Shown piece after piece: positions 1 to 12,080 of a DNA stretch of 30,433 nucleotides. The notes beneath the pieces are model-generated. The model was not told where the DNA came from. It was given only the letters and a program-made list of their open reading frames with translations, and did not search any database. Both the position numbers and the translations under genes were made by a program. This DNA comes from Tubiluchus corallicola (Eukaryota > Priapulida > Priapulimorpha > Priapulimorphida > Tubiluchidae): the NCBI GenBank assembly GCA_030141605.1, contig JAQGDQ010001669.1, positions 1 through 30,433 on the forward strand. The letters run 5' to 3'. Position 1 is the stretch's first letter. Each line of letters opens with the position of its first letter.

Positions 1-49
1 CAAAGCACACCACCACCACACCACATCAAATCCACCACCTCACGTGGTG

Positions 50-98
50 ATCATGATGTTGTGATGATGATGATGATGGTGGCAACGATGACGACACC
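50..98. repeat. (GAT)n-rich low-complexity tract
   Basis: A repeated tgatga core flanked by CCA/CAC-rich sequence at the window start gives a poly-His shadow frame on the minus strand. Confidence 0.85.
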
Positions 99-381
99 TA
101 TAGCACAAGCACCAACAGCACAGCATTACAACAAAACCATTCCAAACATTTTTCACAAAGTTGAAACTATGTGCTATAATATAATAAATAGCAAACGCCC
201 CGCAAAAGATTTTGCGTATAAATACACGTGTAATCAATAATACGCGAACATCCTACCTAGTCCTCATGTATAACGCAAAGCCCGTAACATCATGCCTACT
301 GTTTGTTTAACTAACGCAAACCCGTAGCAGGCAGCTTTTTGCTGAATTAAAGCTATAAGATTATAGACAGAATACAATGGA

Positions 382-389
382 TGACGTCA
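382..389. promoter_or_regulatory. Palindromic CRE octamer TGACGTCA
   Basis: This is a full CREB/ATF consensus site. No gene start is recognised beside it, so a regulatory role is unproven. Confidence 0.25.
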
Positions 390-792
390 CAACAATGCCT
401 TTGCGTCAACAGTTTTCTAAGCGAAAATTGCCGAAAATGGAACTCCCAATTAACTCGCCAATACTCCTCTCGGTGGACCTGCCCTAACATATAGCCCACA
501 TCATCGTGTAGCCCTGTTCTTCCTCTTTGTAAAGAGCTATATATCTCCTTCCGAGAGTCCCACTGGGCGACGCTAGAACGTTTTTTCCGCAGGCTGTTTG
601 GTCAAAATTTCGAAAAAGTCGCGAGTTGGGTCCGGGAAAACGCCCGTTGCGGGGCGCCCTGGCCCTCTCGCGAATTCTAAATAGGCCTATGACACCCATC
701 GCTGAACGGGCTATCTATCCATACCCAGCACCCCCCTCGGCCAGTTCCCGTTCTCTACATCTCAGCCGTATAACTTTTGCAAAAAACGGCCG

Positions 793-808
793 AAAAATGG
801 CCATTTTT
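793..808. repeat. 16-bp perfect palindrome AAAAATGGCCATTTTT
   Basis: The sequence equals its reverse complement. It lies within the GC-rich repeat candidate. Confidence 0.9.
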
Positions 809-950
809 GGAGGTTTTTCGCCCCCCGTTCCTCGCGGTGGGCCCCATTCGAAAAATAAACCATCAATGGCACGACACTAGATCGAGACCTTTCGTTTGAT
901 GTATAGATCGCCGCAAATGGTGCCCTCGTCCGGGCTGTAGCCTCGAATCT

Positions 951-990
951 TATATATAAATAAATAAATATATATATATATATATATATA
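951..990. repeat. (TA)n/(TAAA)n microsatellite
   Basis: The run tatatataaataaataaa followed by (ta)n forms the right end of the GC-rich block. Confidence 0.95.
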
Positions 991-3900
991 CCAAGAATAT
1001 TAATATAATAGTAGATAGATAGTAGATTGTCAGAAACACTTTGGCATTATTATAGACGTTAAAATGTATACTTTTTACTGTACTTCAAAATGAGGTAGAT
1101 TATAAGAAATCATCCTGATTTCCTGGAATGTCAAATATAACCTGTAGCAGGTGGAAAACAAAGCATTTGTCCAGCTTTCATGTTTTTTTTTGACAAAACG
1201 ATCATATGATCGTAATGATTAATAGCTTTCGTTTGTCGCAATACTTAGATTGTTATACAGCTGGATCAGTAGCACAACTTCTGTAGTTTATAGTAAAGCT
1301 GACCACATATACATGTTTTACAGAAAATCTTTGGCATGCTGTTTAAATTGTCTTTTCGTCGCGTATAGAAACTTCAATTTTCTTTGAGTTTAAGTTTTTC
1401 GCCAAACGCCATAAATTCGCAGTATTTATTGCCTTGAAAGTAAAAGTTTTATCGACGTCTTCTTTCATAACGCCTTTGCCATCAGACTGTTCTTCAATTA
1501 ACTAGAGCGCTTGCTATATAGATTACCTATAATATAATTCACATTGCATACCGAGCTTGCATTAAGTGTTTTTTCAGTCTTTCCTGACAGAGAAGTAAAT
1601 AACTACTACTTGTAACATCATTTAGTTCTACCTCGTGCCCTAATTAATTAATGATAAATTTAATGAATTTATTTATGAGTTTAAAGATAACGACTGTACT
1701 TCATTAATTTTATTATTATGTGATGACTATCTTATACTTCACAGTTCATGTTTTATATTAATATTATTTTTTACAAATATTATTTTATGGGCTTTTTGTT
1801 TATTTTACTGTAATGCACCTTATTTAACTCATGTCGAATGCACATTGCATGACGCATTGGAGCGAAGTAACAGTTATTATGATAATGCACTGAAATTGTC
1901 ATTCGTCATCATTTTCTACATACAGCATTGGTATTTTGCTGTTAATATTTTTATTTATAAACGCCGATTCTGTTTATGTAGAATGAAGCAGACGTAAATT
2001 AGTTCATACTGTTACTTATAAATAGTATGAACTCACAAGTTTTTGAAATTTTTAAATCAAACTTGACTAAAAAGCATGATTAAAAAGTCGGTACTAAGCC
2101 AAGATTTAAGCTATAGCGATCTGTCGATTACCACTACACAAATCCCTTGTGATGACGACAGGTGCTAATTTAGTTCTAATAGCTAACCATGCAACTAATT
2201 CAATGGTTTGGTAGAGGAATTAATAAGATGGATTGGTCGGCGAGACCTGCCATATTCACGAGGACTGAATGGTTTAGTGATTGCTAACTGGTGATTGTGT
2301 TCAAACTTAAGCTCGGTGTTAAATTGTTCTCAACGAGCCGACATGCTTGTCTGGGATATCTGTTCATTATGTTTTGCGCAATCTAAATTATAATGATTAT
2401 TATGACTATGATTATGATAAACGGATTGTTTTTTACACTATTGTAATCAAGCGTGATTAATTGTTTTTGTACCAGTAGTATGTTGCTTTTCTGAAAATTT
2501 TATGCTTATTCAAATTAGGGATAAAACGCATTATTTTAACATTCCTGTGCAGTTTTTGTTTTTAATGTAAAATTAATTGATTATAATAATCCTGTGCGAT
2601 TTTTAAGCAGGTTCGTTTATCATAATTTGTGTATATTCGATATAACATTCCCGGTGACATTATTGACGGTGTCTTTCTTATAAATTCTGTAACATATTGC
2701 TTATGATTATTTTCAATAAATCACTTTTATTATAAACTGTGCGATGAGCGGTTGATTGATGTGTCTTGTGTGATCACGAAGGACATCCCACTCGAACAAA
2801 ATACTTGTTTTTGAGTATGTAACGTTACTCAAATTTGACTTATGTAGCTTAAGATTAGATTGAGTATAACAATTTTGGCAAAATTAAAGTGCATTGAACT
2901 TTTACAATACGTAAAGTAATATTTTTTTGTGTAAAACAACACGAATTCAACAATTTGTACAGTTTAATTATTTAGTAACTTACTGCTGATTTGTAACTTA
3001 CATGAAAATCAATTCATTTCTTTTTTTTAATTATACGTTTTGTCTTTGCGCATGATGCTTACATTGTTTGATATCATACAAAGTGTTTATGCCTACATGC
3101 TTAAGTTTTGCATTATCGTTTGATAATAAAAGTAGTTATATTTTTGGTACTTTATATTATTTATTTATGGTGATGTGTACCTTTTTTAAATATATAATAA
3201 AGGCGGGTTTATGTACTACCTATATTTTATAGGTTTGTTTCAGTAGTATTTTATGCAAAGCTAAACTTCGCGAATGACTTGACGTATTGTGTGTATGAGG
3301 TAATTTTTTGCTATGTTTACTAATCTTATTGCCTATATTTGTTCAGCTATTTGTCACATTTTTACGTCATTTCTAGAGTAAACTATGTATTGAGGCTGAC
3401 CGATGTTAGCGTATAAAAAATCGCTTACATTTTGCCATATCAAATAATTTGGTAACCTGTGGCCAGGACTAAAGTCCTAACACTTTTTAAAAAGTTAATA
3501 AAAAAGATTTAATTATCGATTATTAATCAATAAGTAGTGGATTTTTATTATCACGGTTTTAGATCAGACCAATACTTTTATTGTATGTGAAGATTTGCAT
3601 GAGGTATAACAATAATATGTCTAACAACCTGGAAAAAGAAACCACAATTATTTTACTTTATTGTCAAAGCATAATTTTCGGACAGCATTAATAATTTCAC
3701 AGCAGTTAGTCTTGCCTATCGTTGACTTTTCATAAGTGAATGAATGTCCAATTCAGCGATTCATGTGGTGAGTTGATTCGATATGTCCGTTGTTATGAGA
3801 TCTGGCTGACTGTGACGGGTGTTTAAGGTGTGTACGCACGCTTGCGTTTACACAATAACATGTAATTTTTAAGTGCTTGTAAGAAAATAAATTGGAAGGG

Positions 3901-5263
3901 CTGTATTTTTTTTGTTATTTCCAACCTACATTCTTGCAGATAAATAATTTAAGGGGTCTCCCAACAGGGAAAAAGTCAATTTGTTATTCGCTCTGGTATA
4001 TGTGTATGCAGGCAGCAGCTGCAAGCTATAATAATATGAAAGACTTAGAAACATTTGGCTCACTGGGAAGCGAATACGGAAATGTATTGCCGTATCTGTT
4101 ATGGAAAATGTATAGCGTGCAAACCATTCGGTTTGTCCAGCGGCAGTAGTTGTGCCATCCCAAACAAAATCCGGATGCTGTGTGTACGCCCTTAAATCCG
4201 AACGTCATTTTCAGTTAAATTTTCAGCATAAGTGTAGCAAGCAATCGCCCATTAATTATGACCTAATACGCTTAGTAATCTGCTTAATCACGTATAAAAA
4301 TGGCCAGTCACTAAGCACTATAAGGCTATAAGCATTCATGCATAATGCACATAGAATGTCAACCAGCATGGTTTCAGCACTCTACATATATAATGCAGTC
4401 AGGTACTAATGTGAGTTTAGCAGAAGCCGTCATAGGCCTGTAGATAAAACAGATCAATGAAATAGCCTTTATATAACTCAGTCAAAAGCGTCATTACATC
4501 AAAACGTAGGTTAAACTTCTTTTGTAAATAGGTCTGTAGGACTTAGCTTGTGGCACTCTGTCTTTTAAAAAGCGTTGTATATCGTTAGTGCAGATGCAGA
4601 AAGTGTTGTTGCGTTACTATGGTGTTCGTAAGAAAATTAAGTTTCATAACGTCTCGGCCCTATTTTTCTGTGAATGCGAGTCACAAAAAAGGGAAGAGTA
4701 AAAAGAGGTGATTAAAAGAAATATAGGCGTACGGGAGGAAAATTCACAAGGGAGGTGCAGCAGGAATTTGCTATGAAAATATTCTGAATTGCCTTAATAT
4801 GAGTGCTTTTCATACAAGTGCAAACAACGGGCAGCTACGGGCTACATAATTATGTAGGGTAAATAACTGACAAAAGGGTTGAAAACAAAGTAATTACTCT
4901 TATAGGACTACAATTCTTATGCTTATTTGTATTTATGCGTATTTTTGTTCAATATAACATTTACAGATTTTCAGGAAATGACAGCCTCGCTATACATGAA
5001 AGCAATCACGAGTAGATGCAAACGTATTTTTAATATTTTAATTATTATAATATTTCACTATAAACACTTCTTTTACTGTGAGCCGTTCGTTTTATGGACA
5101 TGCTAACTTTCCCTAACCTTGTCGGTACGTGATGGACATGTATTCAAAAGGACTTACGAGGCTTGAAATTAAAATTTTAAAACAATTCGTCATTTAAAAC
5201 GACACTTTAACTGCAGTCAGTAAAAAAGAGGTAATGCAGTAGTTGAATATTGGAAACTTAAAT
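991..5263. other. AT-rich intergenic or intronic DNA without a recognisable gene
   Basis: Long stretches of TAAT/ATTA-rich sequence contain only short chance frames, for example 3892-4149 (+) and 4026-4208 (-), which overlap on opposite strands and match nothing I know. A slightly more balanced patch lies at about 2130-2370, but no structure was assigned to it. Confidence 0.6.
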
Positions 5264-5302
5264 TGTGTGTGTGCGCGTGCGTGCGTGCGTGCGTGTGTAT
5301 GC
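5264..5302. repeat. (GT)n/(GTGC)n microsatellite
   Basis: A TG run passes into GTGC units and back to GTGT. Confidence 0.95.
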
Positions 5303-5703
5303 GGGAAGAGTAGAAAGAGCAAAAAAGAGACTACAAAAATGTCAATGTAGATGTAGAATCATGCCATAGCTCAAAACATTATTGTTGACTTGTCGATTGT
5401 GTAATTGGTATCGACATGAAATTTAAAAAGGTATTTCGTACAGCTTCGCAAAAGCCCATATTTAACCTGGATAGAAGTGTTACTAAAAATTCGTACCTAA
5501 GTAACAACTGCACAAGCTGCAGTTATCTTATCTTATGCGTAGTCCACACGGAACATCAAAAGGATGACATTAAAAACACCGAACTCTGCCAACACTGTCA
5601 GTTTTCACTGATAGTTACTATGCATATAACTATTTGTAGAAGGGGTATTTCTAACTCCTCTTCATTTCTGAAATAGCGCCAAAAGGTTTGTATGTAAACG
5701 CAA

Positions 5704-5764
5704 TGTATGTAAAAATGGCAAAGGTAAACATAGCATACGAAAAATAGCACGCTAAAATGGCACA
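5704..5764. repeat. Small block related to the 12.1-12.4 kb minisatellite
   Basis: The stretch contains taaaaatggcaaagg, aaaaatagcacgc and taaaatggcacatg, closely resembling units of the larger array about 6.4 kb away, including the aatggcacgct variant found near 12373-12381. Confidence 0.5.
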
Positions 5765-6277
5765 TGTTATTTTGATGCAAACAGTTTCTATACTAACACC
5801 AGAATGCGCTCGCTCTGTAGAAGTAGACCTCCATCAAGGTCGAAAAATCCTAAACATCTTCGTGCGATTCTTTTGATATAAAAAGTCATAGAACAAGATA
5901 AACAGGCGAATATACAGAAATATACCTACATAAGCATTATATAGGCTAACAAAAAAGTTTTGAAGACCCAAAAAAATTTTTTTTCATTAAACAGAACTAT
6001 AATCAACAATGCGTGAACATTCCACATAGTGTTTGTCTACACTTCTTTAACCACATGGCTATGGTATAATAGACTGACATAGATATAACAAACATATACA
6101 ACAATATAATAGACTGTCAAACAAGTCAGCTTATAATTATGTAGAATCAAAGGTTTTAGGCAGTGTTACACCACATAATCCAGTAGAAGAAATGGTAGCC
6201 AACCATCAAAACCGGCTATGATCAAAGTTTTTAGCTGCAATATGTGTATCAGATATCTGTTATGAGAATATTCTTAA

Positions 6278-6300
6278 TGCCCAGCTGGCAGAGCTGGGCA
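6278..6300. repeat. Perfect GC-rich stem-loop (9-bp stem, 5-nt loop)
   Basis: tgcccagct and agctgggca flank the loop ggcag, followed by a T run. It looks like a bacterial terminator, but the context is a eukaryotic genome, so I regard it as a simple inverted repeat of unknown role. Confidence 0.8.
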
Positions 6301-6617
6301 ATTTTTTATTTGCAAAATTGTACCCTACAGGTTTCTGTTCTAAACTCATGCTAAGCTGAACTTAGTGCGCATCATGTAAAACTGTAAAACAATTTTCAAC
6401 GAAATCTTGGCTCTCTTTCCACTTTTGGAAGTAAAATAATGAATGCAAATGATTCTAAACGTTTCAAAAACCACTTTAGTGCAAAGGAAGTAACATAACT
6501 TGACTATTCTAGTCACCACAAACTCATTTAATTATTAATTAATAATTATTATATGGTGTACCACGAACACGATAAAAACAACCTACTTGTTGTACATACA
6601 AGGTGTTTGCTGCCTAG

Positions 6618-7839
6618 CTATTCATCATCTGAATAGTCTACTTTTGGCTGTTTCAGAATATTTTCACTGGAAGGGATAACTACAGCCTCACAGTGGTAGT
6701 AACTTGTACAGGATGTCTAGTTGATCGACAAATACATCGATTACTGCTACATGCGTACTGCGAGAAACCTGAGCAAAGCAACAACTATCAAGGGGCTTGC
6801 TGGTGCTACTGCAGATGGTCCATAAACTGGACATGGCTCCTGCATGTCTCTGATCACCTAGCCAAATTTTTCCAATGAGTGAATAAAAATGTGCTCTCTT
6901 CACACGAAATGCTGCAACAGCCTTAGTTGGGAGCAAGCTTTTGATTTTTGGTGAGTCCTTTTTTCTGAAGATTTCATACCTAAGAGCACTTTGGTCAGTC
7001 TCTGAGTGGCCTTCATATAAGCCAACCAAAAAGATTCAACTTGTTTGACGATATCTTGTGAGGTGTCAATGCTGCACATTTGGTACAACTTTATATTAGT
7101 CTTGAAAAGGGGACAGCACAGGTTTTCCCTTTCCAAAGGTGCATGAGACCGACTCACAAAGCATGAAGTGATAACAGTGGTAACAGTGGTGACTTGACAT
7201 GAAGTGGTAACAGTGGAGTGTCACCTCCAGCTTATCGTCTCATTATCATGTGATTTGACTGAACCAGGCACATACTTGTCAAATACAATGTAGATTGGAT
7301 GTGACTTTGAGAAAGAGTGACAAACGGAATCTCTGGAGCACTTCACTGTGCCCAACTTTGGCCAAATTACATGACACAAATTTTCCTTGCCATCAACGAT
7401 TTCCAGATCTACTAGTACCAGAGATGTTGAAGCATATGTTGCTGGTTTTATGAACAAAACACTCTTTGTTTCCCTTCTCACGGTACCATAGTCATCAGAT
7501 AGTGATGCACGCAGGTACAGGAATAAGTTCGTATTTGAAAAATCTTGTAAGTGTATATCTCGTCTTTGGGAAATAGTAATAATAACAAATAGGATATAGT
7601 TTTGCCATATCGTATGCCTTTCCATGTTTGACAGCCAGACTTTTCTTTGTTGCCTCCAGTAATGTAACTGATTTTTTATAAGTACATGGAAACCATCTAG
7701 CAGACGGACAGAAAATTAAGTAGCTGTAGCTTGACCTCTCATCAAAGTGTTGTCTACATTGACACTGCAACTCGTCTTCGGGCTTACACGTATGCGAATT
7801 TGTGTATTTCCGAAAACATTTTCTTTCTGTCAGAAGCAT
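6618..7839 (-). pseudogene. Frameshifted relic of a multi-copy uncharacterised invertebrate protein family
   Basis: Minus-strand fragments in different frames line up in the N-to-C order I associate with a very abundant uncharacterised protein family of cnidarians, arthropods and other invertebrates. First comes a block with YELIPVP (near 7510-7530), then after a frame change a DDYGT...KSVL stretch, an IVDG motif and an IVFDKY...SIK-like motif (about 7260-7500). In a further segment (about 6840-7000) ALRYEIF is followed by LLPTKA and KRAHFYSLI, equivalent to the family's LPPT..A...H..RA.YQ..IW region. A Cys-rich tail with SCTSYYHC and an acidic end in a third frame finishes at TAG (6618-6620). 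Several frame changes and a short internal repeat at 7162-7215 show it is dead. Function is unknown; its high copy number suggests spread with mobile DNA. The family assignment is from memory and not searched. Confidence 0.6.
7162..7215. repeat. Short direct repeat inside the pseudogene
   Basis: The block catgaagtg(g)taacagtgg occurs twice, separated by a further gtaacagtggtgacttga stretch. It interrupts the degenerate coding frame, so it is probably a local slippage duplication made after the copy lost function. Confidence 0.6.
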
Positions 7840-8544
7840 CTAGTTCCTTGTTTCTCTTCCCGTCTAACATCCAGCGAACAATGGATCTTTTTTGAGCTAA
7901 AGAATAAAATTCCCCACACACAAGATATGGGTTCGTTAAGCTGATTTTTTGTACGAGATTATTTTTTCAAGTCTTGCGAAAACAAGAACGAGCGAGAAAG
8001 CGCACATTTTGGCAGATTTTACTTCCTCCCATGCCCAGGAATCTGTGGATAAGGAAGCGCTTCAGAAAATTCATCTTTCTGTTCCCCTCCCACCTTCTCC
8101 ACAAAGTTTCGTGAAAAGTCCTTGAGTAGTTTTTGCTTACTGCTGAATATATAAGTAATGAAGGATGTGAAGGGGTTTGTTTACTTTTTACTGCTTGTCA
8201 AAAATAATAAAAACACCAAACTAATAAAGCTGACTGCTATAACATCAAAGCTATAACTGCGCGACCGTACAAGTATTTTGTTCAATATCCAGCTAACATG
8301 ATAAGTAGCGACACTGATGTTGAGCATCTGAGAGTTTGGCCGTAACAAAAATGACCATTAAAACCCGCACCTCGGTTTATTAAGTGTCCCTTGAGAAGTG
8401 CGTTTTTCTTGGCTGGAAAAGAGCTCATTAACCGTTGGGTTATTGCCCTAAAGTCTGCCTAATACTGATTGGTTAGATGTAATAAGGCTTTGACTAGTCA
8501 AGTGGGCAGACCTATCCTGACAATATAAAACAATATAACAAGTA
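7840..8544. other. Spacer between the two minus-strand pseudogenes; nothing firm
   Basis: The interval may hold the decayed C-terminal part of the Env-like relic or a remnant LTR (somewhat GC-richer patch about 8360-8520), but I could not define repeat ends or a convincing frame. Confidence 0.4.
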
Positions 8545-9664
8545 TCAATCTAGTTCTTGGAAAAACTGACTTAGTTGAAAATCATTGCGTAAACAATTAT
8601 TAACATCTAAAGCAGTTGGTAAAATATATCTTTCCCATAAATGGTCAACCGCTAAGTATTTATACTGCTTTTTGTAGCGGTTAAATGCAGGTGGCTCGTT
8701 ACAGCAAGTTTGCCATTGCAATATAGCCAAAGTTTCAACTTTATAAATTTGAAATAAATTGCTAGCTTCAAAAAAATGGTACTGCTATTAAAATTGTAAC
8801 TCTTTGATCCACAAGAATCGGCACAGCCTTAACAATTTTATAATAAAAACTAATTGCAGTTTTAATTGAAGCGGGTAAAACTTAGTTTGCAGGTAATTCT
8901 AAACTTATGCATGCTAAAGTTTGCTTCATAATGTGTGGCGGTATTAAAGTTTGAACATTTGAGGTACTTTCTACAATAATAAATCACTAATGGCAATAGA
9001 CAATTCTGTCATATCATGGTCAATTCCATAGAATTCGCAAAATAATCTGTCATTGTAGATAATGTCTCTAAGAACATGATCGCTTTCAATACTCTTTCCT
9101 TTCATGTGGATACCAGACCTCGCAGAAATACTGAAAATCTTTTAACATTTGCTGTGTCGCGTTGTGTAACGTTTTAATTGTGTTTTCGTTTTTGGTTGCT
9201 TTCACTAGCGAAATACTGACTAACGCTGCTTTGGCTTATAAAATTGGTTGTGTCTCTTCTTGCACGTTGTGTACAGAAGTCAATTCCTTCTGCAATTTCG
9301 CAATCTGATCCTCTGTTGCTAATCCATAAATATGATGTAGGCCCCTGCCCACAAAGGGAGCCCAGCTTCTTTTGAAGCGCTCTGCTTGATTTTGAACTTC
9401 CTCATTTACAACTAAATCTTACTTTAATAGTTCCCTATATTCTTGTAGCTTAGTTGCTAACTGTTTAAAATGATGTAGCCACTTAATTCTAAACAATTTT
9501 AATGCGTTAAATTCATCATGATCTTTCCATTTAATACATGCATTGATATCATTATGATGATGCCAAAGTTTGGTCTTTGGTAGATGTTCTGTCACAACTG
9601 CAGTCGCGTTTTGTATGATTTTTAAGTTAAAGTAACGTGTAAAAAATCGGGAGAAATATTTCAA
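8545..9664 (-). pseudogene. Relic of a retroelement envelope protein (baculovirus F / errantivirus Env-like)
   Basis: One minus-strand frame runs from 9664 to a TGA at 9086-9088 with only two internal in-frame stops (TAA at 9419-9421 and 9236-9238). It encodes a charged N-terminal piece, then a furin-type RFKR site, then a Gly-rich fusion-peptide-like segment (FVGRGLHHIYGLAT), then a heptad-like coiled coil ending near WYPHERK. This is the order seen in F-like fusion proteins of errantiviruses and Env-carrying LTR retrotransposons. After a frame change, the fragment at 8545-8730 carries a LAVDH...RYI...NNC motif resembling the conserved ectodomain segment of the same proteins. Gag, pol and LTRs were not recognised nearby, and no transmembrane anchor could be placed. 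The stops and frame break show it is non-functional. The family call is from motif order, without a database search. Confidence 0.6.
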
Positions 9665-12080
9665 AATGTGAAGAGAGGTAGGTTACCATTAGGATCGGGG
9701 GTTTCCATGAAATTGGTAGGGTTGAAATGTCTTACTGCTAACCCAGACAAAATATAGTTTCCATGAAATTTAGCTAGAAAGTTTAATTGTTACCTTAATA
9801 CCGGGCATCTAATTACCCTGCTCCTTTCAGGTTTATAAATTGAAGACTGATTCTTATAAATTTATATACTATAAATATATAAAGAAAATTTAAAGAAAGG
9901 TTTTTATTAATAGACAAATCATTACTCAGCAATAAGCGCTCTGTTCATAGTGCTCTGCTTGTTGGGGTCGCCCGTTGTCTACTGTGCTACTTCTCAGTAA
10001 GCTCTACCTGATGTGACGTCATAGCATTGAGTGCCATATTTGTATGACAGGCTGGCGGTAATATTAGTTGCAGGGCCTATGGCGTGCAATTTAAGTAACA
10101 ATATCGCATAAAAGTACGCATCTGAACTGTCTTAAAAGTTAAGAAATATGTAATTCCGCCTACGCTATAAAAGAAAATAACATAAAAAATAGTGTCATAG
10201 CACATTTAATTCCTTGTATGTTTGATCTATATACTCTTCAATGTAGGTAAAATCAACTAGATAAATCAATAGCCAGTTAGCATTGCTTGTGGCTATTTGC
10301 TTAATTTATTTAGACAATACCCTTTCATTCATTTCAAACATAGGGTTGTCTGGGACCTGTGCATGAGAAATGCTGATCAAAACTAAAAACATAATGTACA
10401 TCATTTACTGTAATAAAAATTGTAAAATAGCAAAATTGTAATGTAATTAACATACGTACGTAACATATTAGAATCAACTTCCTTAAATGCCATAATACTG
10501 TATCTCTTGCGCGTCGATATGCACAATCGATTTGTGTCTGTGTGTTAGGCACAATATTTGTATAAAAATTTCAGTATTCTCGCTTATAGCAGACCTCATT
10601 GAGTCGTAAAGTCTGAGCAAAAGAAAACTTGAGCTCTATAGTTTTCCATTGGTTTGTACAAAAATTAAGTAGTCTTATTCATTTTCTAATTCGCCATTAT
10701 CATTGATTTCCTTAATATGCCTATTTCTTATCATTCCTGCTATTTCTTTTCCTCCTGCTCCTAAAAATCTATTTATTCGCCTTACTGCTTATTCTTAACT
10801 TCCTGCTTTCCTAAAAATCTAGCTATTCGCCTTATTGCTTATCGTGCTGAGTCCTAGGAATCTGTTCTATCGAGTATAGTATTTTGGTGTTTGCTTGGTT
10901 ATACAACACATAGATCAAGTATAACGTAATTAAGTTATTAAGCTTCCCGGGTTTCATGCTGTAATTAAGTCTTTAAATAGAGTAAAAGATTTTAAAGTGT
11001 ATAAAGTTACAAAGTTTTAAAATTTAAAAATGTAAAGAAATACTACACTTGTTACTAAGCGATTGAAAAATTTGACAATTATTAAACCTCTTATTATTTG
11101 CAAATCGTATCCCAGAAATTAATCTCTCTATTTATAAGTTCAAAAATTTGTTATCGTAGTACTATGCTGAATTTAAATTTATGATTCCATATATTACATT
11201 TGTATTAGCATTTTTATGTCTACGAGTTTTAAGAATTATTATATATTTATGCACGAGAAGTTTTCCATTTCGTGAATGTTGTTCTATAATTCTTGCTTAT
11301 GAAGGTTAACCCATTCACATTTATATTATTTAATTTATACTAATTGGTCATTTTTGCATATTGTAATTATTAGTCCTTTCGCTTAAATAAATTTGCTACA
11401 ATACTTGGTCTAAAACTAAATAGTCAGCTCATAATTCCCTGTTCTTGTTCTGATAACTTGTTTGTTTGTACTTCTAATTAATTTCTTGTTTACCTAATGT
11501 ATTCTGCCATGAAACAAAAATTTTTCTGCTCTAAGTAGCACGAATATCATTGCCTGCTGACTTATCTAGTGTTGGGCTTAAACGTTGGATTTTTAGTGTA
11601 TGAGCAGATAGGCTTATAGTAACGTGATCTTGCTTGCGAGTGTGAACGCTTTATGGCCTATCTATAATCCGCCATATTTGATTCGTTTGGAATGACTTTT
11701 GTTCATTAAATTGATCATTATTCTCATTTGTTCCATTGTCCCTATGACAAAATGAACTTTGTGTTGCATTTGAGCCTAATTAAACTTATTTTCTACTGAA
11801 TGTATGCTTTTAAATTGGCTTTTTTCCTGCCTATCATTTGATTTAGTCCACCCAGAAACTGGAAAGCCATGTGGTAGACATGCTTTGCGTCGCTTGAAGA
11901 ATTTTCTTCGTTTAAGAAATCATAGTTACGATACTTAGCCTTCTTACGAAATCGTAACTTCCTAACTGCATTTTCCTCACTTATATGTCGAGATAAGCAT
12001 ACTCATCTCGATAAATATGAATAGAGTCAATGGGAAATTCCTAAACATATTCTGATAAGTTAGCCAGTCGTAAAGGTGTG
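9665..12080. other. AT-rich DNA without a recognisable gene
   Basis: Only short frames occur (for example 10334-10552 on minus) and none has a recognisable motif. No gag or pol homology was seen upstream of the Env-like relic on its strand. Confidence 0.55.
10013..10020. promoter_or_regulatory. Palindromic CRE octamer TGACGTCA
   Basis: This is a second full CREB/ATF consensus in the window, in the gene-free interval downstream of the hAT-free AT-rich block. No adjacent gene is recognised. Confidence 0.25.

Larger units (their letters stand above)
1..426. other. No gene seen; low-complexity then AT-rich DNA
   Basis: Apart from the (GAT)n tract and the CRE octamer I see no coding or RNA structure here. 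Confidence 0.6.
427..990. mobile_element. GC-rich dispersed-repeat candidate with a simple-sequence 3' tail
   Basis: This block is far richer in G and C than anything around it, with runs such as cgcccgttgcggggcgccc and ccccccgttcctcgcggtgggcccc. It ends in a tatataaataaataaatatata tail (951-990), as the 3' ends of many non-LTR retrotransposons and SINE-like elements do. It holds a 16-bp perfect palindrome at 793-808. Overlapping short frames on both strands (484-699, 626-880) are not recognisable proteins. No terminal inverted repeats or target duplication were found. The identity as a mobile element is inference from composition and tail, and the left boundary is approximate. Confidence 0.4.
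5303..6617. other. No recognisable gene
   Basis: AT-rich sequence. The 86-codon frame at 5416-5676 (+) has no recognisable motif and is opposed by another short frame, so I leave it uncalled. The stem-loop at 6278-6300 and the minisatellite-related block at 5704-5764 are listed separately. Confidence 0.55.

Noticed and set aside
484-880. Arg/Pro-rich frames on both strands in the GC-rich block
   Set aside because: Overlapping opposite-strand frames in GC-rich DNA with no domain; more likely composition artefacts.
6278-6308. Stem-loop followed by T run, like a Rho-independent terminator
   Set aside because: The genome is eukaryotic; the shape alone has no meaning here.
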